A stretch of DNA of 64,000 nucleotides from assembly GCA_038502055.1 (NCBI GenBank), contig JAXRKN010000043.1, forward strand, positions 2,294,001-2,358,000. The letters run 5' to 3'. Source of the stretch: Tanytarsus gracilentus (lineage: Eukaryota > Arthropoda > Insecta > Diptera > Chironomidae). Position 1 is the stretch's first letter; the number at the start of each line of letters is the position of its first letter. The translations under genes were made by a program, and so were the position numbers. Below, one piece after another: positions 26,606-38,184 of the stretch. The notes beneath the pieces are model-generated. The model did not search any database, was not told the origin of the DNA, and saw nothing but the letters and a program-made list of their open reading frames with translations.

Positions 26606-26865
26606 CGCTGAAAATATTTCGCGACTAACTCAATTGCATTGGTTTTTGGTGCTTTTATAATCTGCTGGCTGAGTTAACTAATTAGTGCGACAACATAACA
26701 TGATATCAAAACGACATGATGGTTGTAGAAAATTAATTAAAAGCTGTTTGAATTGATTTGGTTGATTTGATGACGAATTTAAATAGAAAAAAATTAAATT
26801 TTTGAAGTTTTTCCATCAAAGTTTAATCATAAATTTTCCTAAAATTTTCGCGGAATTTTTTTAAT

Positions 26866-27740
26866 AAAAATGTTTCAAAACCCACACGTGGGTGGTGCCG
26901 CGTAACCCACTGAACAGATCAGTATTGAAAAGTAACATGGGGAAGTCCATGAAGCAAAAGTGAAGCCTAATGGAAAATATTTTTTGGAAAGCTGAAAGGG
27001 AAGCATAAGGAAATTTTTTTTTGGAAAGTTATTTGCCACTATGTTCCATTTTCGACTGTTTTCCATTATTTTTTTTTCAATGTGATCATTATTTCTTTTG
27101 GTCATTTTTAATTTCCTATTGTGTTTCATTTTCCCCATGTTCCATTTTCCTTGTGTTCCATTTTCCATTATCACATTTTCATTGTGTTCCATTTTCCACT
27201 ATGTTCCCCATGTTTCATTTTCACAGTGTTCCTTCTCCCATGTTCCATTTTCCACTATTTCCATTTTCCCCATGTTTCATTTTCCACGTGTTCCATTTTC
27301 CACTATGTTCCATTTTCCACTGTGTTCCACTTTCTACTGTGTTTCATTTTCCACAGTGTTCCATTTTTAACCATGTTTCATTTTCCCCTGTGTTCCATTT
27401 TCTACTGTGTTCCACTTTCCACTGTGTTTCATTTTCCACAATGTTCCATTTCCACAGTATTCCAGTTTCAGATCATGCCAATCGATTCCGGCAACCCGAA
27501 ATCAACGATACATGAAGCATATAAGAGAAAATTTGTATGAAAAGGGCTTTGGCGGTCCATGGCGCCTGTGGTCAGCCAAAATTCCTAAAATGGGTAATAT
27601 AGACCCCAAGACCTTCATTTGGCGAAAACCCGAAGTCTCTAGCTGGTCCAGGGGCCGAGATCTCACTGGAACAGACAGACAGACAGACGGAATCACGAGC
27701 ATATAAGCGTTACCACACCTTGTGTGGGTTACGCTAAAAA
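26866..27740 (+). mobile_element. Composite repeat element, copy 1 (17-bp minisatellite inside)
   Basis: The left end reads aaaaatgtttcaaaaCCCA followed by CACGTGGGT; CCCACACGTGGG is near-palindromic. The right end reads CACACCTTGTGTGGGTTACG then CTAAAAA, including a hairpin. The same ends flank 33526-34546 and 43337-44214. The 3' block (about 27520-27700: agaaaatttgtatgaaaa, agtctctagctggtccaggg, ACAGACAGACAGACGG, atcacgagcatataagcg) is shared. Between them lies a degenerate 17-bp array at about 27045-27465 built on TTCCATTTTCCACTATG. Open frames across it are low-complexity by-products. It sits between the starts of two divergent GPCR genes. The class is unresolved: the CTAA end with a nearby hairpin suggests a non-autonomous Helitron, while partial AACCCACAC inverted ends suggest a TIR element. 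Confidence 0.7.
27045..27465. repeat. About 17-bp minisatellite (TTCCATTTTCCACTATG-like)
   Basis: More than twenty imperfect copies of a 17-bp unit of the form TTCCATTTTCCACTRTG occupy the middle of the composite element at 26866-27740. Units vary by single substitutions and small length changes. This array is absent from the two sister elements. Confidence 0.8.
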
Positions 27741-27946
27741 CCAGTTACAAAGCACTCAAAAGCAGCCTTGATAAAAAAAGTAATTTTCACATTCGACTAA
27801 ACGAAATTTTTTTATCATTTGTGATTTGATTTTCATACAGTGCACAACACACGCTGCGTTCTCGGCATCAAAATTAATTTTCGCTCGCGACTGAAATGTG
27901 AGCTAACAAAAAAAGAGAGTTGCATAAAATTGATTTTAATATTGAA

Positions 27947-29352
27947 ATGGAAGCTGAAACCAATCTCGATGACAGTGTGGATAATAGAGGATTTTTAATT
28001 GTATGGGAAAACGCCGTGGAGACTTTGACAGATGTGCAGCGAATAGTATTTTTTATCATCACAACTTTAGTGGTTTTTATAGCGATTTGCGGCAATTTTT
28101 TAGTTCTCTATGTGAATTTTTTCATAAGGTAAAATTCAAATTTTTAAAATACGTTGAGATTTTGATTTAGATTGTTCCTATTTTTAAAAACGTTGAGATT
28201 TTGATTTAGATTGTTCCTATTTTTAAAATACGTTGAGATTTTGATTTAGATTGTTCCTATTTTTAAAAACTTTAAAATATTTGTAAGTTTTCATTCAAAT
28301 TTGAAAAATCCATTTAAATTTCTCTCCCCAGAAAACAGCGATTTTTCTTCCGCACATGCTTGATCTCCTTAGCCCTGAGTGACTTGATTTATACCATCGT
28401 AACCTCAACAATTTATCTCCCAAAAATGTTTTTATCCTTCCCAGCACTTTGGGTGAGTACAACAGAAATAATTTCCACAAAAATTTCATTTTCACCTTCT
28501 CAAAAAATAAAAAGGTACTTGGACCTTTAACCTGCGCTCTCTTTCCCTTCCTCCAAACAATGGCGGTCGTTGTGAACAGCATTTTGCTTGTTTGCATAGC
28601 ATGCGATAGATATATGGCAGTGGTGAGAGTAACGAAGGTACGATGGGAACCTGGAAAATTGTTTTGTCTTACCTGTTGTGCGCTCATTTGGGGAATGGCT
28701 GCCGGCGTCTCATCACCGATGTTAACCCTGTATGACTATAGGAAAATTTACATTGCCTCAAATGAGCCGGATGGTAGAGTCAAGTACTTTCCCGCTCATA
28801 TGTGCATTTGTGAAAAGGTGAAAAAAAATATTTTAATAAAAATTTTTGAACTTTTTATAATTTCACATTTTGCAGACCGAGAACGCTTATTACTTTTCGA
28901 TAATCTTCTCGTTCATCTTTGTGCCACTGCTATTATTTTTTCTCTGGCTGAACTCAGTGGTGGCAAAAGCAATATTAACCCGTGGTCGATGGAACGAACA
29001 ACGAAGTGAGAGAAGCTCGCACTGCTCTGACTATAATTCAGAAAGTACAATCGCACCTCGCATCGAAAGGAAAAAACGTCACATGCGACTTTTTCGTATT
29101 CTTCTTCTCCTCATGTTGGTTTTCTTTCTCTGTCGACTTCCATCATGGATTTACACGATTTATAAGCTCAACAATTCGGCGGATGAAAACATACATTGGG
29201 TGCTAAATTACACTTTCGGTCTCCTTGTGCTGCTCAATTGTGCACTCAATCCATATCTATACACTTTTATGACCGAAACGATTCGATTAGTTGCTTTTCT
29301 CGGTGCTCTTTTGACATGCAAAAAGGACAATGGAATTATTTTGTCGGTTTGA
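27947..29352 (+). CDS. Class A peptide-type GPCR, paralog 2
   Basis: Four exons: 27947-28128, 28332-28452, 28515-28817, 28876-29352; 360 residues. ATG at 27947 begins MEAETNLDDSVDN, an acidic extracellular tail. Seven membrane segments follow. Marks are Cys108 at the top of TM3, D-R-Y (132-134) MAV, Cys in the second extracellular loop (AHMCICEK), F-F-L-C-R-L-P in TM6 with Arg289 at the toggle-tryptophan position, and NPYLY in TM7. Shared blocks with the neighbour at 24912-26605 are FKTCLLSLALSDLIY-like, AYYFSIIFSFIF and TETIR after TM7. Exon boundaries are identical, so the two arose by duplication and are now head-to-head. Loop 3 is about half as long as in paralog 1, and the C-tail is short. 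The ligand is unknown. Confidence 0.85.
28141..28270. repeat. Three tandem 39-40 bp repeats in GPCR-2 intron 1
   Basis: Three consecutive, nearly identical copies of a 39-40 bp unit (TTTTTAAAATACGTTGAGAT then TTTGATTTAGATTGTTCCTA) start at 28141, 28181 and 28220. A partial fourth copy starts at 28260. They fill much of the 203 bp intron. The near-identity suggests recent duplication. Confidence 0.9.
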
Positions 29353-29810
29353 AAAAAAAAATTGCAATGTAAATTTGACAGTTTCCAATCCTTGAATTAT
29401 TTTTCCGATAAAATCAAAGCTATTGTAATCCCTTTCCAGATTTACGACGCAAACAAAATCGTTTCAATTAAGTATGAGCTCGTATGTGTTTTTTATTATT
29501 ATCTTTTATAAAGCTAATCTGTTGTTGATACAAAAATATTGCATTATTAATATTATGTGAGCGCTTATCAGTGATAAATAATTTTTTATTGTCGAGAGAA
29601 AAATAAATTTGAATAATTTTCTTGCTTTCGAACTCGTAAAAGTGTTAATAAAATTTGCATTCGATGAAATGTGATTAAAATTTTTAAATCGGAAATTTTG
29701 TTGACTAATTCTAGGATGCTCTAACCTCTTAATTTTTTTTCATTTTTAATTCTCTCTCACGTCTAACCTAAGTACATAAAATTTCTCTTTACAACCTATA
29801 AAAATTTCCT

Positions 29811-32800
29811 TCAAATGGTATCAGGAATTTCATTGTCACTAAAGCTATCTTCGTAAGTGTTGGTTAAATTTTCATCTGCGCTACATGGTGGTAGAATTAA
29901 GCTGCATGGCTCATAATCGCTGGGCTTCGGTTGATCTTCACACTCTTCATTCGGTAATGCGATTTCGTTTTGATCAACGCAAAGAATTGTTCGCTTTTTT
30001 AATGGCTTGTGATTGTCACCTGAGAAGATTTAAATTTAAAATTTGAAATTACTAAAAATATGAATTTACCAGTTCGCTGACAAGTCACGGGACAAGGTTG
30101 CCATGGGCCAACCCAATAGTAAGCCGGACATTTTTCATTATTACATGACCGTCCAATTTTTTCAGGTTTTTTATTTTGCGCGTTTGCCCAACAATGTTTA
30201 TCCTCAACAATTCCATCGAGAACTTTATAGCACACTGGATGTCGATGTTGAATTCCACCGCCGCATGTTTTCGAGCATGTCGTAAAATCCGAAAGCTTCC
30301 AGTAAAAAACTTCAACGTCTGTTACGTTCGATGGCAAAGTGTATTCATAGCGAACTCCCGGATTCTTGTGCTTGCCACGGACAATGATCTAATTTTAAAA
30401 AAATATTCAAATTTAAATTCAAAATAAATTGATAAAACGCACATAAAGTGAAATCTCCTCCTTAATTGGTCCGGGAATTTTCAGCTTCTCTTGATCATTT
30501 TCCCTCTCATAAAGTCCAACAGCGCTCGCAATTTCATATTCACCCGACATCGAAATCAATCGATCGCCATTCAAATAAAAATGACTCGAATCTGATTTTC
30601 CAACACTGATGTAATTTTTAGACGGTCCAACTTCTTCGAATAAAATATTTCGAGATCCCGCGGGAATTAAAACAATTTCAAAATATCCATCGGAAAAGTT
30701 GAGTTTTTTGGTGAATTCACCAGTGATTGTTGTGCACGTGTCACCATTGCCACCACAAATTCCACATTTATCTTCAGTTGTATTTGATCCAACCAGCCAA
30801 TCGCAGCCGACACGCTAGAAAATTTATTTTGATTAAAATTTTTAAATTAATTTAAAAACTCACTCTACAAATTCCCGAAATGCACATATCATTCGTTCCT
30901 ATGTTGCACGGCGTTCCATCCTCAACAATGTCAAAAGCTTGTATGAAAGTGTCATCCTTATCAGTGCAGTAAAGTTTACATGGCTCTCGAGTATCCAAAT
31001 ACGGAAGCCATGTGTAAAGTTGTCCTTTAATTGGTCGCTTATCTTTTTTCGAGCATTGTTGCGCTCGGAAACTCGGCTCATCATCCTTGCATGTCTCGAT
31101 GTTGCATATTTTATATCGAGCACGTTCCCCTGTACAAAATGCACCACCATGTGCTGGCGCTGGATGGTCGCACTCACGAGTTTGTGTAGAAACGCCTGCT
31201 CCACATTTTCTCGAGCAAGGACCCCACTCAGACCAGCTGTTCCAACCGCCATCGACAGGCGCTGGAAGATCTTCGACGGGAACGCATTTTTGATCTTGAC
31301 ACCACTGGAATTAAATATTTAAATAATCATTAATTTTTTGAATTATTTGTGATTTTCTACCTTATGTTTTCCGCATTTCGTTCCTGATGCAGCTGGCCTC
31401 AAAAGAGTCGTGCAAGTTCCATTAATTGAACACCACAGTTGTGAGCAGATTTCATCTAATTGTGAGCACATTTTTATATCTTCGTCTGTTGCATTAAATT
31501 GTAGCCGACACTGTAGATCAGCATTGTACATAGCACCGGGTGGTAAATCTGGATATTCATATTCAGTTTCAGTTGGTGCATCCAACAGACATTTTCCCAA
31601 GCCTTGACTATTAAATTATTTGAATTAATTTATGTAAATAAGTTTTTTTGATAATGTCAAACTCACTCGAGAAAATGCGTAATATCTCGCCGACTGCAAT
31701 TAGACCACGAAACCTGAACCGTGTCCGCCTCAAAGCTCGGTGTCATAATATGCAAAATGGGTCCACTGCGATGGTCACATCCTGTTTTTGCCGTGTCATG
31801 GTACATGCCAAAACTGCGTAAACAAAAAATATCAATCAACGGGTATCACGTTGTAGCGATTATATCACGAGTATGTCAATCAATATTCGAAAATAAAATT
31901 GTGCTCAACATGCCGAAAACAAAACGACGATGATTAATTTCGCGAATGTTATTTCAGTTAAAATGTATCGAATGACCCACTAAAGAGTTCATAAACCTTT
32001 TTGATGATGGGGTGCGACACTCAGGAATAAATTAATTTTTAACAACAAACAAATTTTCAATACTCACTTATGGCCGAGCTCGTGAGTTATCGTATGCGCC
32101 AACGTTATTCCATTGTCTTCATTAACCGAGCAGGATTTATCGGCACGACACATTCCAGCCACATTTGCGATACCTACGCGCGTTTAAACAAAAGGACAGT
32201 GGCATTAGAGGCAAATTTATACATCACATATGAAAGTAGCAATAAATTATTAAATACCCAATGTGGCGCATCCCGATGCCGAGCAAATGTCCTTGCGAGT
32301 AACCAAAATCGCTACGTCATGGTGATGAGGATCATCGTCCTTTTTCGGATTCAACGTCCGCTGCCATCTAATTTAAGAAAGGGAGGTACATTTAAAAAAG
32401 ACTTCAATGGGCGGAGAGACAACAAAAATTAACCGAAATTAAGAAAATAAATTTTTAAATATAAAAGCCGTTAAAAAAATTTGAATTTAATTTATACGTT
32501 ACCAAAAATTTAAAAAATAATTAAATTTTCAAAAATTAACTTACCTGCAAAAACTCTCCAAAGTTGATTGCGCAATGTGGGTGATATTCAAGTCCTGATA
32601 ATTGTCTTCCTCTTCAAGTAAAATAATTTTTACAACAACAACCTGAATGGAATTTCCGATTGTTGGATCTTTATAAAGTGACGAGACCATATTCATGATA
32701 GTCAACAGGTATGACTCAACATCGACATCAGCATGAAAATTTAACATTGACGTATCAGCAACGACTAATGCTTCAACATGCCTTGGCGTTATCACCGATC

Positions 32801-35800
32801 TTGCCGATCGACGTTTCTTGTCATTTGGTTGCGATGGCTGTAGTTGATTGTGACGATGATGATTCCTTATTTTACGGCCACCTTGAACGATAACCTATAA
32901 TAAAATTCCTTGGAAATTTGTCTTCCTTTATTTAATGCAATCTACGCTCCATAAATCACTCACATTATACGCACATCATGCATCTAAGAGTACTTAAAGG
33001 AATTTCTTCTTACCTTCCCCTGCGGTTGCCACTCGATTTTTGTCTCTGTCGCTCTTTTCGGCTCCTTCGTGCCGCAATTGCTGGTGTGATGGCGACGCTT
33101 TCTCTTCTTTTTCTTCTTATTCTTGCCCTTCTTGTCACCATCATTTTGGCTATTTTTTACTGCCGATCGATGGAAGACTACATGGGGATGTTGTCCGTTA
33201 GGTGACATCTTGTGATTTTTCGATGGCTCAATGAGATATTCGTTTTTGTTGGTCCGAATGAAGCCGGACTGAAAATTTTAAAATTCTTATCAATCTCTTC
33301 GTAAAATACTTAGAACTTGAAAGTTAGTAAATTTTTTGATATTTTAATGTTCAATATTTCAGGTAAAAAATAAATTTCAAGGGTCAAAAATTCAAGCAAA
33401 TTTTACAACCGTTAAAATATGTTTTTAAATTTTTTATTACCTTTAAATTAATTAGTAAATTACTCTTAAATAATAGACACAAAATCGCAATTAATTAATT
33501 TCCAAAAAACACCATTAAATAATCCAAAAATGTTTCAAAACCCACACGTGGGTGTTGCCGCGTAACCCACTTGTAACAGATCAGTGTTTGAAAATCAAGT
33601 GCATAAAAAATGAGTTTAAGTTAATCCGGACACTTTGGCTGTCCGTGGCAGTCCTGTTCGACCATTCCTCAAAAATCATCTATGTCATTAGATTCCTGGT
33701 CCAATTACGAGTTCAACGATACCCATGAAGTCATAGTTCTGAAAAATGGACATTATGGCTGTCCGTGGCACTACTGGCCGTCCATGATGGACATTTATCA
33801 AAAATCATCAATGCCATTCGATTCCTGGTCCAATCACGAGTTCAACGATACCCATGAAGCCATAGTTCTGAAAAATGGACATTATGGCTGTCCGTGGCAC
33901 TACTGGCCGTCCATGATGGACATTTATCAAAAATCATCAATGCCATTCGATTCCTGGTCCAATTACGAGTTCAACGATACCCATGAAGCCATAGTTCTGA
34001 AAAATGGACATTTTGGCTGTCCGTGGCACTACTGGCCGTCCATGATGGACATTCCTCAAAAATCATCTATATCAATCGATTCCTGGTCCAATCACGAGTT
34101 CAACGATACCCATGAAGCCATAGTTCTGAAAAATGGACATTTTGGCTGTCTGTGGCACGACCATAGGTCACGACTCGAAAAATCATGTATGTCAATCGAT
34201 TCCTGGTCAAGTTACGAATCAATACCAATCGATTTCTGGTCCAATCACGAGTTCAACGATACCCATGAAGCCATATAAGAGAAAATTTGTATGAAAAATG
34301 GACGTTATGGCCGTCCATGGCACGACCATAGGTCATGACTCAAAAAATAGTCAGTGCCTGCACATATAGACCCTAAGAGCTACCATCTGGCGAAAACTAG
34401 AAGTCTCTAGCTGGTCCAGGGACCGAGATCTCGCTTGTGCAGACGGACGGACGGACGGACAGACGGACGGACGGACGGACAGACGGACGGACGGACGGAA
34501 TCACGAGCATATAAGCGTTACACCACTTTGTGGGTTACGCTAAAAAATAAATTAAACATGAACGATTGAATACGAATAAAACTAAATTTTATGGCCACAT
34601 GCCGACTCAAGTAAATGTGGTTGTTTTGATGGAGAGATAATATCAGAGAATATTTTGTTCGTGTTTAACGTTGTTAAATGGCAAAAAAAGAAGCCGACGT
34701 GGAATTAAAGAATTAATAAAACGTAAAATTAAAAAAAATAGAACTGTGTTGAGTCAAATGATTAAAAATAATTAATGAGTGATTTAAAAATTAGTTTGTT
34801 AATTAATTTTAAAACAAATCACAATAAACCGTTGGCATCACACGGTAGCAAGTTCTCGATATCAAATCATCTCTCAAAACATCTTCAGCCATAAAATGGC
34901 AGTGATTTAAAGAATCTTTGAATAATTAATTAACTAATTGGTTTTTGGTATCTTGAGAAGCGCCACAATATTTAAGCAGAATAAACTTTTATCTCACCAA
35001 TCCATTACACGCTGAAAGTGCGACTTTGGAATTTTCATGGCCTCGAATTTTTCCTTGATAATGGCACTGTGTGTGATGCTGCGGTCGCTTATGTCGTTCA
35101 CGCAAATCGCGTTTATGTCTCTCGACGACCATTAGCGGAGCGACAAAGCCCGTCGATGGTCTGCGAAAAAAAATGGAAAAGAGAAAAGAATGAACATTAA
35201 CGTCACTCATTAGTCTAATCGCACAATTAATTGCCAACTGCTGTCTTTACAAATTTCCGTCTTACTTACTCTAATTCTAGATGCAAAGTTTCATTGTGAA
35301 TATCAATATGATAATGGACGGCATGACTTTCGGCCTCTCCCGTTGTGGCGTCGTAGTGATTATGTTCATGATGATGACTTAGATTGTGCGATATCAAATC
35401 GCCATTGCTGCTCACTTTGCGTGGAACCGTTAAATGTCCATCGATTATGTCATTTGAGAAAATTCCTTGAAGTGAAATAAATTTATCAAATTTAAAGTTT
35501 TTTTCTCAAGCATCGACTCACAAGTAAAACAATTTAGTCATTGGCAATAATTATTTTTGATGAGAGACATTATGAAAATTATTATCATCATCGTTAATAT
35601 TAATTCATACACACACTCACACGCTAGTCGCCGCACTATGAATAATTTATGAATTGACATTATTCAAATATATAGAGTCGTCAAAATGTATTTATTGTCT
35701 GTTAATTATTAATGACCACATTAAAATGACACCAAGCAGTGCTGAAAGAGTGCCTTTAGTGCTGCATTATTTTAATTGCATTACAATTAGCCATAAAATT

Positions 35801-38184
35801 TGTTCGCTTTTTGCATTTAGCGGTGAATGAGTGTTTGCGCAACGTCTCGACTGAATTCGCCATTTAGATGAACATTTAAAATTCACAGAGGGAATTTTGG
35901 ATTTTTGGCGTAGAATTCACAGTGTTCGGAAAAAATGAAATTTTGGCCAAAATTCTGAAAGTTAACTTTTCTTATAGATTTTGGGCCCAGGAACTCGGGA
36001 AAAATAGCTAAAAATTTTTTTGACCAACCAGTGCCTCTCTAGAGGTACCTTAAATTTTACACCTTTGAGGGGCCATAACTACCTCAAAAATGAATATTTT
36101 TTTAATCTGTTTTCGGATTCGAGTAGCTTTTACTAAGAACTACAATATTTATATAATAACTTGACCACTCTGGCATACCATGCGACCTGTAGGATAAAAA
36201 GTCCTTAATGACCTGTCAAGGCAGAAAACATGTACAATGTTTAAAAAAAAATTTTTTCGCCTAAAATATTCCTTGTTGAAAATCAGTAAAAAAAATTATA
36301 ATCTGGGACCGTACACTAGTACAAAGTTTTCGAGCTAGAGCACTTTGAAGATTTTCAATATATATTTTCAATTTTCACTTTTTTGTACCTAGCTTTTTTT
36401 TAATTGCATCTTTTCCAAATTTGTTTTCGGTTGTTAATAGTAATTATTAAGAGCTTTATTTTAGTATATCAACCTTTAAACTTTAGTCCTCAATTGGTCC
36501 CAAAAATTCCAAAAATCGTTAAATTTTAATTCTCATAAATCAAAAAACCCTCAAAAAAAGTATGATGTACAAATTTTAAAAAATAAAACTATTGTTTAAA
36601 GTATTCCTTGTTAAAAACTGAGTTAAAAAAGTACAACTTGGTTCCGTACACCAGTACAAAGTTTTCGAGCTAGAGCACTTTAAAGATTTTCAATACTAAT
36701 TTTTTGTCACTTTTCTCATGCAAATTTTTTTAAATTGGATTTTTTGTTTTTAGTCAATTTCTAATTAAATCCAGTTTACAAGAAAATGATAAAAAAATCA
36801 TACTTTAGAAAATTTGACTGTCAAGGTTAAATTTTTGATTTTTTTTACACACTATAATCCAAAATCAATTTTTCGCCTAAAAAATAATTCTCAAACGGTT
36901 CATTTCTTCCAAAATGTCAAAATCTTGTTTTTCATCTTCATTAATTACTTTAACGTCATTATTGTCATCGGAATCTTCAAATTCTGGATATAAAATGAAT
37001 TGTTGTTTAAAAAAATTAATATTGAAAATCTTTAAAGTGCTCTAGCTCGAAAACTTTGTATTGGTGTACGGAACCAAGTTGTACTTTTTTAACTCAGTTT
37101 TCAACAAGGAATACTTTAAACAAAAGTTTTATTTTTTAAAATTTGTACATCATACTTTTTTTGAGGGTTTTTTGATTTATGAGATTTAAAAATTAACGAT
37201 TTTTGGAATTTTTGGGACCAATTGAGGACTAAAGTTTAAAGGTTGATATACTAAAATAAAGCTCTTAATAATTACTATTAACAACCGAAAACAGATTTGG
37301 AAAAGATGCATTTAAAAAAAAGCTAGGTACAAAAAAGTGAAAATTGAAAATATATATTGAAAATCTTCAAAGTGCTCTAGCTCGAAAACTTTGTACTAGT
37401 GTACGGTCCCAAATTATAATTATTTTTTATGATTTTTAACAAGGAATATTTTAGGCGAAAAAAATTTTTTTTTAAACATTGTACATGTTTTCTGCCTTGA
37501 CGGGTCATTAAGGACTTTTTATCCTACAGGTCGCATGGTATGCCAGAGTGGTCAAGTTATTATATAAATATTGTAGTTCTTAGTAAAAGCTACTCGAATC
37601 CGAAAACAGATTAAAAAAATATTCATTTTTGAGGTAGTTATGGCCCCTCAAAGGTGTAAAATTTAAGGTACCTCTAGAGAGGCACTGGTTGGTCAAAAAA
37701 ATTTTTAGCTATTTTTCCCGAGTTCCTGGGCCCAAAATCTATAAGAAAAGTTAACTTTCAGAATTTTGGCCAAAATTTCATTTTTTCCGAACACTGTGGA
37801 ATTTTGTATTGATTTTGAATGATTATCGAATACTGCGAAAATATTTGACGAACTTTTTTGGCATTTAAAAATAATTTTTTGATGATTTTACGACGATTTT
37901 TTGACGATTTTAGTTTTTAAAATAAAAAAAATTAAAGATTTTTAAAGATTTTTCAAATTTTATTCATTAAAAATTAAATTAAAATTTTAAAATTTTGAGA
38001 AGATTTTTTAAAATTAATTTTAACTTTTTTAATTTTAAAAATTATCTTAAATAAAAAAATCCTCAAAAAAATTTCCCAGCACCTAAATTAAATATTTTTC
38101 AAACTCACCTTTATGCTCCACTGCAGCGCTCGCAATTGAGACGATGACAATTAATTTAAGTATGCAGACGGTAATAAATAACAT
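29811..38184 (-). CDS. ADAMTS secreted metalloprotease
   Basis: Thirteen minus-strand exons: 38184-38109, 35465-35270, 35160-34998, 33268-33014, 32894-32545, 32367-32258, 32173-32068, 31813-31667, 31607-31361, 31304-30864, 30814-30443, 30388-30070, 30019-29811; 996 residues. A signal peptide (MLFITVCILKLIVIVSIASA) precedes an ADAMTS propeptide (ALSACNGLSGFIRT; a candidate cysteine switch TSNCG at Cys210) and a furin-type site KKRR (256-259). The catalytic domain has the zinc site HELGHNFGMYHD (His414, Glu415, His418, His424) and Met-turn Met442. Then come a disintegrin-like region (about 468-550), a thrombospondin repeat (WNSWSEWGPCSRKCG, about 571-620), a Cys-rich region, a spacer (about 702-830) and two more thrombospondin repeats (YWKLSDFTTCSKTCGGG; YYWVGPWQPC). 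All catalytic residues are intact, so it should cleave extracellular matrix. The subfamily is not assigned. Confidence 0.93.
33691..34278 (+). repeat. 129-bp tandem repeats with continuous 43-residue reading frame
   Basis: Unit starts (GATTCCTGGTCCAAT) fall at 33691, 33820, 33949 and 34078, exactly 129 bp apart, with a shorter unit from 34198. Because 129 is divisible by three and no stop occurs in one frame, a frame from 33682 stays open for 198 codons. It repeats a 43-residue block that starts DSWSNYEFNDTHEAIVLKNG and contains CPWHYWP. I treat it as a by-product of the repeat; a real coding role is not excluded. Confidence 0.75.
34440..34498. repeat. GACG/GACA tetranucleotide tract
   Basis: About fourteen tetranucleotides in the pattern (GACG)n with interspersed GACA lie near the 3' end of composite element copy 2. 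Copy 1 has ACAGACAGACAGACGG at the same place and copy 3 only GACGGACGACGG. The tract length therefore differs between copies. Confidence 0.85.
35913..37803. mobile_element. 1.88 kb foldback (long inverted repeat) element with 5-bp target duplication
   Basis: The element spans 35918-37798, with ends CACAGTGTTCGG and CCGAACACTGTG. Its two arms, about 35918-36700 and 37018-37798, are near-perfect inverted copies of about 780 bp around a loop of about 320 bp. Direct 5-bp repeats GAATT flank it (35913-35917 and 37799-37803) and read as a target-site duplication. Each arm also holds a direct repeat of about 100 bp (compare 36260-36360 with 36600-36700, both containing AGTTTTCGAGCTAGAGCACT). No coding capacity was seen. 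It lies in intron 1 of the ADAMTS gene. RNA crossing it would form a very long hairpin. Confidence 0.88.

Larger units (their letters stand above)
33526..34546 (+). mobile_element. Composite repeat element, copy 2 (129-bp repeats inside)
   Basis: It has the same left end as copy 1 (aaaaatgtttcaaaaCCCA, CACGTGGGT, GCGTAACCCAC) and the same right end (CACTTTGTGGGTTACGCTAA). Inside are four full 129-bp tandem units plus a partial one, then the shared 3' block with a long (GACG/GACA)n tract at about 34440-34498. It lies in the third intron of the ADAMTS gene. Its GTACATG-free core encodes no recognised transposase. Confidence 0.75.

Noticed and set aside
27021..27540. Overlapping plus-strand frames rich in Phe/His/Cys/Pro (up to 164 codons)
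   Set aside because: They are translations of the 17-bp minisatellite in the composite element. Several frames are open at once, as expected for a stop-poor repeat.
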